NCBI GenBank assembly: GCA_013400975.1
Contig: WBMZ01010861.1
Location: 62,001 to 126,000 of the forward strand
Length of the DNA stretch: 64,000 nucleotides
Origin: Atrichornis clamosus
Lineage: Eukaryota > Chordata > Aves > Passeriformes > Menuridae
Direction: 5' to 3'
Shown: piece by piece, positions 39,402 through 50,720 of the stretch
Numbering within the stretch: position 1 is the stretch's first letter
How the letters are laid out: each line of letters opens with the position of its first letter
Made by a program: the position numbers and the translations under genes
The notes under the pieces: model-generated
Databases searched by the model: none
What the model was told of the DNA's origin: nothing
The model's input: the letters and a program-made list of their open reading frames with translations, nothing else

Positions 39402-39433
<32 letters not shown>
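39402..39433. repeat. 32-base poly-T tract
   Basis: An uninterrupted run of 32 T, by far the longest homopolymer here. On the minus strand it would be a poly-A tail. The sequence to its right, read on the minus strand, would then be a retroposed copy, but I recognise no gene or SINE in it and see no flanking target duplication. Confidence 0.9.
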
Positions 39434-39434
<1 letters not shown>

Positions 39435-39650
39435 TGCTTTGCCTCATCTAATTTTGGGTAGGTCTATAGGTACCTAAAGCAACCAGCAGGTTTCTCAAGT
39501 CCCTAGTGAAGACTAAGGAGTGAGGCATTAGAATCTCAAGGTAGTTTATCTAGTTAGGATGCTGGGGCAGTGGTGGCCTTAGTGAGGTCTGTGAGGTCTG
39601 TGCCTGTGAAAGATGAGGAACAGAAGGGTTGTGCCTGTGGAAAAGGACTA

Positions 39651-39681
39651 GTAGTAATAATAATAATTAAAAAAAAAAAAA
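39651..39681. repeat. TAA/A-rich simple repeat
   Basis: Several TAA units followed by a run of about 12 A. Confidence 0.75.
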
Positions 39682-40225
39682 GCCTGAAACCTCCTTTATG
39701 CAAGAAAACTGAATATAATCTAAATGTAAAGTGAGGAGAGTTCAGAAAGAACAGGGGATATTGTCACAATGGAGAAAGGTTATATAGATACAAATTTTCT
39801 ATTATCATGGTGGTCCATATTTCAAAGAGGGAAAGATAAAATACCCTCCTTCAGAGTTCCTGCATTAGGTAAGGTAAAAATCTGGACACAACATCTAGTG
39901 TCCAAGTATTAAAAAAGTTGATCACTCTCAAGTGTCTTTGAGGAAAAACAAATATGCAAAAGCAAGCCACAAAGGATTCATCTGTCTGTGTGTGCTAATG
40001 TTTAACAGATGCTGGTACTTACAGGAGTGTTATGAGAATTAATTAATGAGTGCTGGTAAAAGTAAGCCAAGGAAGCAGGCTTTTCCTTATGATGAACATA
40101 TTGGGAAAAAGGCAATTTTCCCTTTGTTAACTTTATAGTAGGCAAGTGAAACATATTCTTGGTCATGAAGACAAGCAAAAGACTTTTAAATATGTTCACA
40201 ATAAAATCTGAATGTAATTTAGTCA

Positions 40226-40310
40226 CAATTCATAGAGTCATAGAATATCCTGAGTTGGAAGGGACACACAGGGATCGTCAAAGTCCAGCTCCTGGTCCCA
40301 CACAGGACAG
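40226..40310 (-). mobile_element. CR1 LINE 3'-end scrap, 'atcctgagttggaaggga' subfamily
   Basis: Plus strand 'catagagtcatagaatatcc', 'tgagttggaagggacacaca' and 'gtccagctcctggtcccac' is the reverse complement of a CR1 3' end. It belongs to the same subfamily as the scrap at 31139. Homology fades at about 40310. Confidence 0.85.
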
Positions 40311-40815
40311 CTCCAAGAAATAAAAAAAATTATCCCATGTATTTGTAAAGCATCTGTTGTTTAATACCAGCATTACTTCATGTTTGAGAGCAGTGAGACT
40401 CTCCTGTTCTGTGCCTGGAAACCCCTTATTTCATAGGAGCCTCCTACTTAATAGGGGTCACTTTATTCTACCACAATAAAAAGAGTAATTGGCAATGAGT
40501 CCAAATTCACTGCTTCAATACTTTGGAAATTTGGAAAGACTCCCCTGGACAGAGAATGATCAACTGTAGGCATACAGTGATAGTTTAAGGTCGAGGTGCA
40601 CACCCTAATGTGTGTTGGGTTTGCCCATAATCCCTGTTTTGGCCATCCATGAACTTTAGCCCTGCTATTGATAACATGACAACAGTGTCATTTTTACATC
40701 TCTCCTTGTAACTTTCTGTCTGCTCTAAAGACAGCGTGACACAATATAAAGAGGCACCAATAATATTAATTCTGAGTTTACTCAGCACGTAATACCAGTT
40801 TCCCAATCTTTTTCT
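40311..40815. other. Non-coding stretch between two CR1 copies
   Basis: Nothing recognised in about 500 bases. The longest open frame is 73 codons. Confidence 0.5.
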
Positions 40816-41320
40816 GAATCACAGAATCATTTAGGCTGGAAGAGACCTCTAAGAGCACCGAGCATCGAGTTCAACTGTTAACCCAAACCCACCACTAAGC
40901 CATGTCCCCAGGTGTCACATCTACTCAGTTGTTGAACACTTCCAGGGGCAGTGATTCCATCACTTCCCTGGTCAGCCTGTTACAATGCTTGAAAACACTT
41001 TCAGTGAATAAATTTTTCCTCATATCCAATCTAAATCTTTCCTGGTGCAACTTGAGGCCCTTTCCCTTTGTCTGTCACTTGTTACCCGGCAGAAGAACCT
41101 GACCCCCACCTGGCTGCCCCCTCCTGTCAGGGAGATTTAGAGAGAGATAAGGTCACTCCTGAGCCTTTCTTTCTCCAGACTGAGTCCCCCACAGCTCCCT
41201 CAGCTGCTCCTCACCAGATTTGTGCTCCAGCCCCTTCCCCAGCTCTGTTCCCTGCTCTGGACATGCTCCAGCCCCTCACTGTCCTTCTTGTAGGGAGGGG
41301 CCCAGTTCCAGGCCCCAGTG
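40816..41320 (-). mobile_element. CR1 LINE 3' region (~500 bp)
   Basis: The left end is the tail 'gaatcacagaatcatttagg'. In reverse order it has 'gttgaacacttccaggggca', 'gattccatcacttccctgg', 'ttgaggccctttccctttg', 'agagataaggtcactcctga', 'tctttctccagactgag', 'gctgctcctcaccaga' and 'tgtagggaggggccca'. This is almost the complete CR1 3' UTR of the subfamily with 'agtgattccatcacttccctgg'. Minor deletions are present and no ORF2 is reached. The 82- to 111-codon frames across it are repeat artefacts. Confidence 0.95.
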
Positions 41321-42204
41321 GAAGCCAAGTGATCAAGAGGAAGATGAGGCAGCACCACTGATGTTTGAACCTGGACAGAAGACAGAAGGCTTTGTGACTT
41401 GCGCAGACACTGATGCTTTGGATACAATCCAAATTTGGAATGTCTGTTTTGCGGAGCAATTAGCACTAACTTTATTTGCTGAATAAATGAATGTTTGGGC
41501 TCTGGAGAACAATTGATATAATTGCTTCTGAACATCCTCCTCTTCCCTTTTTTATTCCCTTGGTAATTCAGTGTGAAGTTTCAGGGATGATGTACTGATC
41601 TAAGTGAAGTAATAAATTATGGAATTCAGTCAAAGCATTGGCTAATCATTAGGATTGCAGAGAAATTTCTTTTGCCATGGAATGTGATATATTTATAAAT
41701 ACATAAAATTACTTTTCCCAGTGGTGTTACTGCATGACCTTTTAACCAACTTTGCACAGGATAAATATTCTTTTTATTATTAATGAATAACAAGAGTTGC
41801 TAAAACCTTCCATGCAGTGACTTTTAATTCTCTTGCTGGCAAGAAAATCTCCTCAGGAAACCCTCATTTATTTAGATGCATGTAACACTTTGACCCTTCT
41901 TTCTGTCTTTAGATCCCTCACAGCACCATTAAAACTGTTTCAAAATTACACTTTGATTCCATTTAAAATCAAAAGAGCTGCAAAGTCTTGTGATGAATGG
42001 TCATTGTCACATATGCACTCTAATAAGAAAAAGATATACAAGAATCATAGAAAATTGAGAAAAAAAAGGTCTAGCATGTCTTGTTAATTCCTTTGTTCAA
42101 ATGAAAGTATATCGTCTTCTGTCATTTCTCACATTCAGTTTCTCTGACCAAATTTTTGAAACCTGCAACTGAGATTCCACACCTATTCAAATAACCTTTT
42201 TCAA
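41321..42204. other. Non-coding stretch, no gene seen
   Basis: AT-rich, no repeat recognised. The longest frame is 84 codons (41833-42087), Lys- and Ser-rich at its end, and likely chance. Confidence 0.5.
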
Positions 42205-42515
42205 TACTAGCCTAAGGTTATTTCTTCACATTTAGCCTGAACCATGTTTAACCCTCTTCTCTTATAGTAAACTTTGTTCTTTTTGTGGTGTCTATAATGG
42301 AGTACCCATTAAAAATTAAAACAAAAACTGTTGCAATCTCTTTCCCTTTTCACATATCCAAAGACACCAAGCTGAACACATTCAGTTTTTTCAGTCTTTC
42401 CTCATATGTTCTGTTTTCTAGATTATTACTTTTGCTTGTTTTCATTGAATAGCTTCAGTAGATTTCCTTTTTGAGGTCTAATATTCAAGTGTGTACATGA
42501 TATTTCAGTTGAAAA
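42205..42515 (-). mobile_element. Ancient CR1-like LINE fragment
   Basis: The plus strand keeps 'aagctgaacacattcagttt', 'tttcagtctttcctcatatg' and 'ttctgttttctagattatta', then 'gaggtctaatattcaagtgt'. This follows the reverse complement of old CR1 3' UTRs ('aaacccagttctttcaatctttcctcatag...tgttttctagacctttaatca'). The left part 'ctaaggttatttcttcac' corresponds to the 'aagtttttcctaatat' block. The AT-rich wording is like the older turtle-type CR1, not the young avian copies. Confidence 0.65.
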
Positions 42516-44887
42516 ACCATAGGAACATTATCTCCATTTTATATAAGACACAAAACAAAAACCCAAATAAATAAATAATACTTTTAAAATGTAATTGGTG
42601 ATTTAGTTAAGCAAAAATTCAAATGTTAAAGTAAAAAACAATTCCATTTTGATGAGACAGAAAAACACTGTTTCAGATTTTTGTTGATTTTTGAAGGTGG
42701 ATTTTGGGATGATTGTGTGAATTTTGAAAACTCAGCATCTTTTCTTGTTAAATAAATTAATTTGGAAAACTTCAACCGGCTCTGAGCAATTTCAGGAACT
42801 CAAGAAATTAATTCCTTTAATATAAAAAGAAAAAGGGCATAAAATAAGTTTCCTGAGAATTACCACAAAGGAAGCTTGATCCTGAAGGGACATCTGATTG
42901 CCACCATGGTGTACATTATGATTTTAGTATTGAGTTTGTGTTTCCAGGAACAGAGTTCAGCAGCCAAGTTGCTGGGCAGCAATTTAAAACACTGAGAGAA
43001 AAGAAAAGTATCCCATTGCAGTTTTGCCACCTCCACTGAGCCTGTTCTCATTTTGCACACCCACTTTCCTATGGAAACCTTAGAATTTACAGTGATTTAC
43101 TACTATTTCCTGTCATACTCAGAACTTATTGTTTAAATTTCCTTCTGTCTTACAAGGGTGCATTTCTATTTATCTCAAAGCATAAACCAGGGGCCTTAAT
43201 AACAATTAAGTTGCTTGAACATAAAGACAAATGTGGTGCCAGCCCTGAATAATTTACAATATACTCAATATACCCGTCAATACTATTTTCTGTTGAGTTG
43301 ATGTGCTCTAATAGCAATGTTACATATGATAAGATGTGCTCTAATAGCAATGTTACATATGATAATACTTCCCCCAGGAAAAAAAAAAAAAAAGCAAACA
43401 AAAACAGAGGGATTTGGATTTTGAGATGTCCATGTAATTGATTTTTCCTTCCATTAGTCAGCCAGATTAATATTTCCTTTAAGCTTTGCTGCTGTTGTGT
43501 CTTGTATTGTTTCTTCTTTAAGGAAAATATTTGTACAAAAGGTTTGCAGATACCAAACGCAGAAAAGTTAAAGAATATTTATAAGTCTGCAGACTCCAGT
43601 AGGAAGTTTAGAAACAAAGGAGAGTGTTAACAGCTGTGACAATGCAGGGTTCCTGCTTCAGTAAAAGGACTATTCCTGAGTTTGCAATTGTCAGTGAAGC
43701 GACTAGTAACAGTTTTTTTCTGGTAAAGTACTTCTAAAGAGTGAAATATGTGCCCAGCATAAAAATAAAGAACCAGGTAATCAGGGGTGTGGAGAAAGAA
43801 CAAGGATGCTCAGCATCCCTTCTATATAGGATGCTGCTTGTTTATTGACTTTCTCCCTACAAGGTTTCACACCTTGTGCCAGTGGACATCCCTTGCCTAA
43901 AGGCTTCTTCAGTGTACAGAGGATGCAAAATCTGAGCTTTCACTTCATCCTCTTCTGCCAGCCCTAATTTCCAAGGACTACTCCTCTGAACAGCACATCC
44001 ATGCAAAAAGCTGGAGTTAAATCCTTGTGTGAGTCTGCAATCAGCCTCTGCCTGCAGTGACACAAGAAAGTAATTCCAATTCACTAAAATCCATACATTT
44101 TACACTTCCTATTGATCTTTTTGATTATTTTTTCTTTCAAATAAAAGAGCTTGTCAAAGTGCCAGCAGATGCTTTGTTTCTGAAGTGCAAAAGAGCTTTC
44201 TAGAATATAGGGCAGACTGACAGTTATCATTTCTTTTCCCTGCAGACAGAAGTGATAATATTTCCCAGCATTTCTTGGTGCTAGAGCGATAAGGAAAAAA
44301 ATCACAGCTGACTACTGATAGCGACAAAAAGGCTCAAGATTTAAGGAAGTTCTGATAATTTAGGTGGTGAACACAGCAAACTGACAGGTTATCTTCAGAG
44401 AGCCAGCAAGCTGCGCGTATATCATGAAGGAATCTAACTTGCTTGAATAGTTGAATGTGGGATGATCAGCAAATGAAAGCAGTGAGATCTAGAATTCATT
44501 GTAACCTGCCTTATCTAGATGCCACAGTGGAAAATAATAACAAATTTGTTGCTTTTTTACTGAATACTCACTAACAATTGTTAGGCACTGTTACTAGGCT
44601 GTTTTCTGACCTTAACCTCTTTTTAACAAATCAATTGAGACCTTTCCAGCACATCACCTTTTATCACAGTTCTGTTCTGAATCACTCTGTATCACCTACC
44701 ATTGGAGATTAGTTCTACTAAAAGGAAACTTATCTGTCCATTACCACTATCAGCAGTAGCTTTTGACACCAGGTTCTAGCACAGGGCACATGAAAACATA
44801 AGTCAGATTTCCTTTTCTCTGTTTTGGATATATATTGCTATATAAGAAAACTTCTGCCATTCTGGAAGACAAAAAATAATCAAATAA
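42516..44887. other. Non-coding stretch, no gene seen
   Basis: Contains the 33-bp tandem duplication (43300-43365) and a 15-base A run at about 43379-43393. A perfect 14-base palindrome CTAACAATTGTTAG sits at 44571-44584. No gene recognised. Confidence 0.5.
43300..43365. repeat. Perfect 33-bp tandem duplication
   Basis: The unit beginning GATGTGCTCTAATAGCAATG occurs at 43300-43332 and again, base for base, at 43333-43365. The unit has no resemblance to a transposon or microsatellite. Confidence 0.97.
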
Positions 44888-45143
44888 GACAAAGGGGAAC
44901 AGCTTTAAACTGAAAGAAGTCAGGTTTATATGATATTAGGGAAATATTCTTCTCTGTGAGGGTGGTGAGACAGTGGAACAAATTTCCTAGAAAAGCTGTG
45001 GCTGCCCCATCCCTGGAAGTGTTCAAGGCTAGGTTGAATGGAGCAACCTGGTCTCGTGGAAGCTGTCCCTCCCATGGCAGAGAGGTTGGAACAAGATGAT
45101 CTTTAAGGTTCTTTCCAATACAAACCATTCTAAGATTCCGTGA
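44888..45143 (+). mobile_element. CR1 LINE 3' fragment (~255 bp)
   Basis: Contains 'acagctttaaactgaaagaa', 'gagggtggtgagacagtgg', 'gctgtggctgccccatccct', 'ggaagtgttcaaggctaggt', 'gagcaacctggtctcgtgga' and the tail 'ccattctaagattccgtga'. A short deletion removes the 'gggctt' before 'ggagcaacctgg'. Confidence 0.95.
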
Positions 45144-47773
45144 CTGTGGTTGTTAGTTTTCTCCATGATCCTCTTCGGATTAACATCAGAGGCATTTCTG
45201 CATTAACTCATGTTTATTGTGCAGAATGGGGAGTATTGCAGAACATCTCCTTTCACTCCCCATCTGGTAACTGATGTATATCTGTATTTTGATAACTGAG
45301 TCCCTGAGGGCCATTTCAGTGTGGGAGTGAAGGTACGTTGCAAATAACTCCTGGTCATGGCCCAGGTTTTACACAGAAGCCATTGGATTGCATTTTCTAC
45401 CTTCTGTTCCTCCTAATTTCACCCAGATGTGAGATCCCCAAGGTTCAGGCTGTAAGGCTGAGACATTTCAATTAACACATCTCATTTTTCATGGAATTTC
45501 CTAAACCAAAAGACCCTGTGTGGGCTGTTTGACTGCTGCTGGCTCTGAGGTACTATCAGTACAGTTTCCACACCAGGTTTTATCTCCAGACTGGCAGAGG
45601 TTTGTGCCTCTGAAAAGAACTTTCTCAGCCAGGGCTGCTCAGACTAATGAGTTTCCTGCATCTTCACTGCAAAGCCAGAAGTTGCACTGGTGCTATCTTA
45701 AAGCTCTAAACTGACTGTGAAAGTGTGAGAAATTCATCCAGGCAGCAACAGAAAATCAGGGGAAAGTCAGATTACACGTCAGTGTTAAATCTGGACACCA
45801 GGACAATTACCAGGCATGTGGAATGTGTGCTACAGGACTTTGCTCTGCACGCCCAGCACCATCACCTGTGGTGCAAGTTAGGCAAGAGTCTAATGGGATT
45901 GGTCTTCAAAAAAATTCAGTGTTTCTGCATTCTGTTCGTGATTTACCCCAAGAAAGGGTAGTAGGAGATGCCTGTGATCTGGGTTCATTTTCCTTCTGGG
46001 TTGTCTGCAGCCTGTACTACAGAGGTTGAACACCCATAGCCCACGACAAAACTTTTCCAGGAGAGAATTCAGCAGGACTTTGATGGGGTAAAGCAAACGG
46101 TAACACAGGTAGACATCAGCAAGGTGCAGTGTTTGTTGCAACCAACAGGGAGCCTTATTTCAGTATAAGACATGTCTCTCTTGGGAGACTATATCCTTTC
46201 CATGGAGGCAAAATGGACTTGCTGATCTTACAGACTTCTATTTCAAAAAATTACGATTCTGTAATAACACCAGCAACACTTACTGCCAACAAAACAATGC
46301 ATCTCAAAACAGCCTTTATGGTTCAGCACCGAGCAGACGAGAGAAATAATACTCTGGAATAAAGCAACCCACTGTATTTGGGTCACTGTGTTTGTTAAAT
46401 TTGGCAATCATAGACTATGATGGATACAAATTAGTGGTCTTTGCTTAATATTTATTATCATTTCTCTGCCTGTACAGAGAAGAAGTGAGTGGTTGAATAG
46501 ACCTTGCTTGAAAGGATGCCCAGTTGTTCTGGAATTTCCTTTAAGCACTACTTTATTCTTTGTAAAATCCTGTTTTGGGTAATTTCCCCTCAGGAACAGC
46601 ACAGCAGTGAATCATTAAAGAATGAAGAAGCGACAGCTGATGCAGTGGTAAGGTTGAGCCTTGATTTCCAGCTAAAATTTCATTTTAGATGCTCATCTCT
46701 ATCAAGAGGCTCTGTTGTTTACTTTTAGGCAATTTGTTTCATGTCTCTCTGCTCCTTTTCCTCTATGTTGGTCAGGCTTGAATTTTCAGCAGTTGATCAA
46801 CACGTCTCAATGGACTCTGGTGAGAGATTCTCTGCAATACTGGCAGGACACCAGTAAGTAAATTTGTGCTAAACCTGAGCCTTGTTATCCTTTTCAGTGT
46901 TGATCTGAACAATGGGCTTAACTGTTGGACGGGGAAAAGGCAGAGGTTGAGTCCTGGCGAGATCAGAGTGGAAGGTTGCACTAAAAAACTTGGAGAAACA
47001 GTTTGAAATGCTGCTCATGGAGAGTTTCAATACTAATAAAAACCAGTATAATTTGTTACACTTCCGGGCAGGAAATCAAAGACATATAACAGATAAATAA
47101 CTTGTTACATAATAGCATGAAAAAAAAACCCCAAAACATTGAAATTGTCTCTTCTGGGATGTGTTAATGGGATGGCTGTATGTCAGTCTCAGGTGATAAC
47201 TACTCTACTATGCTCAGCTGGAGCCTTGTATCCGGGGCATTGCAGATAAAATATGAGGATTAAGAGTAGGACAATGAAAGGTCTAGAAAGTTACTGTGGA
47301 GGAGCTAAGTTTGCTTTATCTGGAAAGGGGAATCTTGATTCACTTGCTAAATTGGCTGTCTGGGAAAACTGGAGATGCCTGGTGTCATTCTTAGCATCAG
47401 CAAAGGGCAGGCTGATGTGAGGGCAGTGGAGGCCAGCCAGGAGCACTAAGGCATCTGAAATGGTGCCATGTGTCTGTGTTTGGGCAACTGAATCACTGGC
47501 CAGAGGATAGCATAGAAATATCAGAATCTTTTGATAGCTAGGAGATAGCTGTTGTTATTATTATATTATTATTATTGTTGTTGATGTTATTACAATGACA
47601 TTAGGAAAATATTCTCTTTGTTGAGCACAAGGAGAACAAGAAGAAAGCAACTGAAGTTGCAAGAAGATATTGGGGAATGTTCTCTAAATTTAAGGTGAAA
47701 TTTGTGAATAGACCTCATGCTGCTTCAGTACAGTCTGACAGTGTCCATATAAAATATTTAAATGAGAGGTGTT
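45144..47773. other. Non-coding stretch, no gene seen
   Basis: ATT-type microsatellite at 47551-47593. Overlapping short frames at 45725-46141 and 46408-46728 on both strands have no recognisable product. Confidence 0.5.
47551..47593. repeat. ATT/GTT trinucleotide microsatellite
   Basis: Imperfect run of TTA and TTG trinucleotides. Confidence 0.85.
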
Positions 47774-47822
47774 TTGATCTCCATTTTACACAAGAGGAAC
47801 TGAGTTCCAGAAGGAGTTGAGG
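47774..47822 (-). mobile_element. Possible MIR-like SINE tail scrap
   Basis: 'ttgatctccattttacacaa' followed by 'gaggaactgagttccagaag' parallels the reverse complement of the MIR tail ('attatccccattttacagatgaggaaactgaggcacagag'). About 50 bases only. No tRNA-like head is visible, so the assignment is tentative. Confidence 0.45.
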
Positions 47823-47904
47823 TTGGTGAAAGGTTTTCTGGAGAATGAGATGCACATGGTTTGTCACACCTGTACTGCACTGTGTCTCAAAGAGCCTGCA
47901 AGCT

Positions 47905-47990
47905 CACTGGCTGGTCTAGTAGAAGGTGTCTAGGAACTACATGATTTTTAAGGTCCCTGTCAATTCAAACCATTCCATGATTCTATGATT
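47905..47990 (+). mobile_element. CR1 LINE 3'-end scrap
   Basis: Reads 'actggctggtctagtagaag', 'gtgtctaggaactacatga', 'tttttaaggtccctgtcaat' and 'caaaccattccatgattcta'. It ends in two copies of the tail octamer ATTCTATG. Only the last ~85 bases survive. Confidence 0.88.
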
Positions 47991-50610
47991 CCAGAGCACC
48001 CATCCTGTCTCAGTTGCATCCTACCATCCGTCTGTTATGATCTGTTTGCCCCATCCCTGGAAACACTGCCTGGACTACTCATATGTGCATCTTCAAACCA
48101 ACTTAGCCAAAACGACCCAGATTTGGAAATTTCTCTAAGGCTGTTACAGCTGCAGCTTTAAATTCCTACACCAGCAGTGAGTACAAAGTGGCCTGAACAG
48201 GGCAGTGTTAACAACACTGTCGATTTAAGGTGAGAAAGGAGATATGGTGGCTGTCTATAAAAATGAAAAATATCTTATGAAAGAGGAACACGTTCTACAA
48301 CTGGTTTCTGAAGGCATAATTTCCTCACATATATGTTTTAAGACTTGCCTATAAAATTCTAATTAAGAAATATAAAATAAGCAAAATAAATTTCATAAAA
48401 TAAACAGAGGCTGTAAAACAACAACAGCAATAATAGAAATTACCCCAGACAGAAGTTCCTTTTACAATTCAGTTGGCAAGGTTGGCCAAGATACTTCTGG
48501 AGCTTAATCTTACCTATATTTTGTCCATACATCTTCCAGAAATGTTGGTATTTGATAGGTTGAGTAAAAATATGTTGGTATTTGATAGGTTGAGTAAAAA
48601 GTGACCAGATCAGTATTAATTAGAGTAGTCCTTTCATTGGTGAAGCTTCTTTGCTAAATTTTTAATTTATTTAAGTATTAAGGGATTACAGAAACTGTGA
48701 AAAAAAACAGGTGTAAATAATTTACCTTCCTATAAGCTGTTACAAGGGCAAATTTAGTCCAAGGCAAAGCAAAAGAGAAATGAAAGAGAAGAAAAGCTTC
48801 TGAAGTGTTGCTTCTTGTGTGTGGAGATACACGAGGGATTCAACACGTGCTGGATTCTTCCTCTGGGGCTCAAGATTAAGGTTTTGACTCTAAAACTGCA
48901 GTGATGGTGAAGGACAAGAAGGAACTTAAGGACACATTAAGTGAGGGTGAGCTTCCCGTGACTACAAAAAGCAGGTATTTGTGAATCTCATTCTTCTTAT
49001 GTTTTTCGATCAGAGAACTTGAAAAGCTGTGCTTTTATCCATTTCAGGAGAAGTTCAAAAAGGAGGTGAAAGAGAAAGGATTCCTCAAATTTCTTATGTA
49101 CCACTTAAAATCAATCTTCCTCAGAGCTTGACCTCAGTCATGGCTTGTTTCCAGCTTGCAAACTTCAAAAAAGGAAGGGGGGGGGAAATTTTAAAATAAA
49201 TTATTATGCCACTGAAAATGTGTGAGCTTTATCTGAGGGACTGATCCCAAAAAAAGGGCCTGGAGCCATCGTGGTGTTGGAATTGGATTTGGCTTATGAG
49301 GTTCAGGTGTTGCTGTATGGAGGTTATGGGCTGAGGGCTGCTGGAAATTGTCTGTGTAGATTAGGGAGTCTATAGCATATTGTGGGTAGGAAAGGTGTTA
49401 TGTCAAGTTTGGAAAGTTGTGAGAGAGGCTTGGGAAGATAATGTGATAAAAGGGATGAACATGGGGTTGAGATTGTGGATTCAGGAAACAGAGAGAGAGG
49501 AAGGCTTTAAATTCTTCTGGTTTGAGGGAGTGGAAAGGTGATATGATAAATCGGGAAAGATTGTGAAAGATTACTTGTTTGGTTACTTGATTCAAACAGA
49601 CAAAAAACTGTGAGGGGATAGAAACAGAAATTAATGAAATGACGCTGCAACCTCTCACAGGGCATTGCTATTACTATAAATGACAGGCAGTACGTACCCA
49701 TAAACAAAATCATTTGACTATTCACATGTTTTTGTGATGGACTGAAGCTCACTTTCCTTTCCCAATATTGATGACTCCATGGGAAATTGCATAGTGCAAA
49801 TTAAGACTTGTACCTTCAGCTCAGAAAGGTCACTGTGACCTGATATGGAAGGGATTCTGCTTCAGGCACTTATATTTAATTCTAATCCCTTCATTACCCT
49901 TCCTGTCAACTTCCAGCATCTGTTCCAGAAGGAGATGTTGTACCTTGGGTCTTGTGTCACAGCTTCAATCCTGTGTTGTCTTGAACATTGTAAAGTGTTT
50001 CCAGTGGCACCAGAAGTCAACTGAATCCAGTCCTAGGCATCCATCTGAGAGTGAGCTGAACTGTTCCCTAGGATTTGCTCACTACTTTGTATAGATCTCT
50101 CCTGGTTAAAAGAAGACCTCTAGATCTCTGTACACAGGCTCCAAAACACGGCTGCCCTGGTTTCAAGTTGATCTCCATGCCAAGATCTCACTTCAGTTAG
50201 GAGAACCACTCACTCTTCTGGTAGGGCATGGGTCTCCCAGCGGTCCAGTGTTATTTCTGTCAGCCTTTTGAAGTCGTTCTGACTACCTCAAAGCTCTTCA
50301 GATGACACTGAATGCATGTGTATATGACATTACATAGAGAAGCTCAATATCTGGAGATCGACCTGTACACTTCCCTTCCTGCTAGGACTGCAAAAGCTGA
50401 GAGGTTTGCACTCCAAAAGCAGCATGACACTCCTGGAAACAGAGAGCTCCTAACAGATTGATAAATTTCCCTATAGGTAGGCAGACCTCCAGCAGTTATG
50501 TGAAAGTGTCATCGGACGTTTTAAGATAAAAGGGAATTCCTTAGGAGGGTACCTCAGTATGGATGTGTGGCTCCCTGATGGGTGGATTTCTTTTCTAAGT
50601 AAAGATACAT
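47991..50610. other. Non-coding stretch, no gene seen
   Basis: Contains the 30-bp period tandem duplication at 48542-48600 and a G run at about 49180-49188. No transposon or gene recognised. Minus-strand frames of 81 to 86 codons at 49398-49752 look random. Confidence 0.5.
48542..48600. repeat. Tandem duplication, 29 identical bases at 30-bp period
   Basis: The 29 bases starting ATGTTGGTATTTGATAGGTT at 48542-48570 recur exactly at 48572-48600, separated by a single T. The flanks do not match beyond this. Confidence 0.97.
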
Positions 50611-50720
50611 CTCACAGAATGCTGGAATCATTGAAAGCTTTGGGTTTGAAGGGATCCAAATCTTCTATTTCCAACCATCCTGCCATTGTCAGGGACACCT
50701 TCCACTAGACCAAGTGGGTC
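50611..50720 (-). mobile_element. CR1 LINE 3'-end fragment
   Basis: 'ctcacagaatgctggaatca', 'gctttgggtttgaagggatc', 'ccaaccatcctgccattgtc' and 'agggacaccttccactagac' form the reverse complement of a CR1 3' end, with moderate divergence. Confidence 0.85.

Larger units (their letters stand above)
37441..40225. other. Non-coding stretch, no gene seen
   Basis: Contains the 32-base poly-T (39402-39433), an A-rich patch at about 37796-37818 and a TAA/A-rich patch at 39651-39681. The minus-strand frame at 39007-39336 (109 codons) has no recognisable domain. The block 38530-38640 is repeat-free and AT-rich and is flagged as a possible regulatory element. Confidence 0.5.

Noticed and set aside
41068..41535. 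Pro-, Ala- and Ser-rich frames resembling a low-complexity protein
   Set aside because: The sequence is the CR1 3' UTR in reverse. The composition comes from the repeat.
44571..44584. 14-base perfect palindrome CTAACAATTGTTAG
   Set aside because: A palindrome this short is expected by chance in 64 kb, and nothing around it suggests a binding-site cluster.
48040..48085. 'gccccatccctggaaacact' as a possible CR1 piece
   Set aside because: Only about 15 bases match the CR1 wording and the flanks do not continue it.
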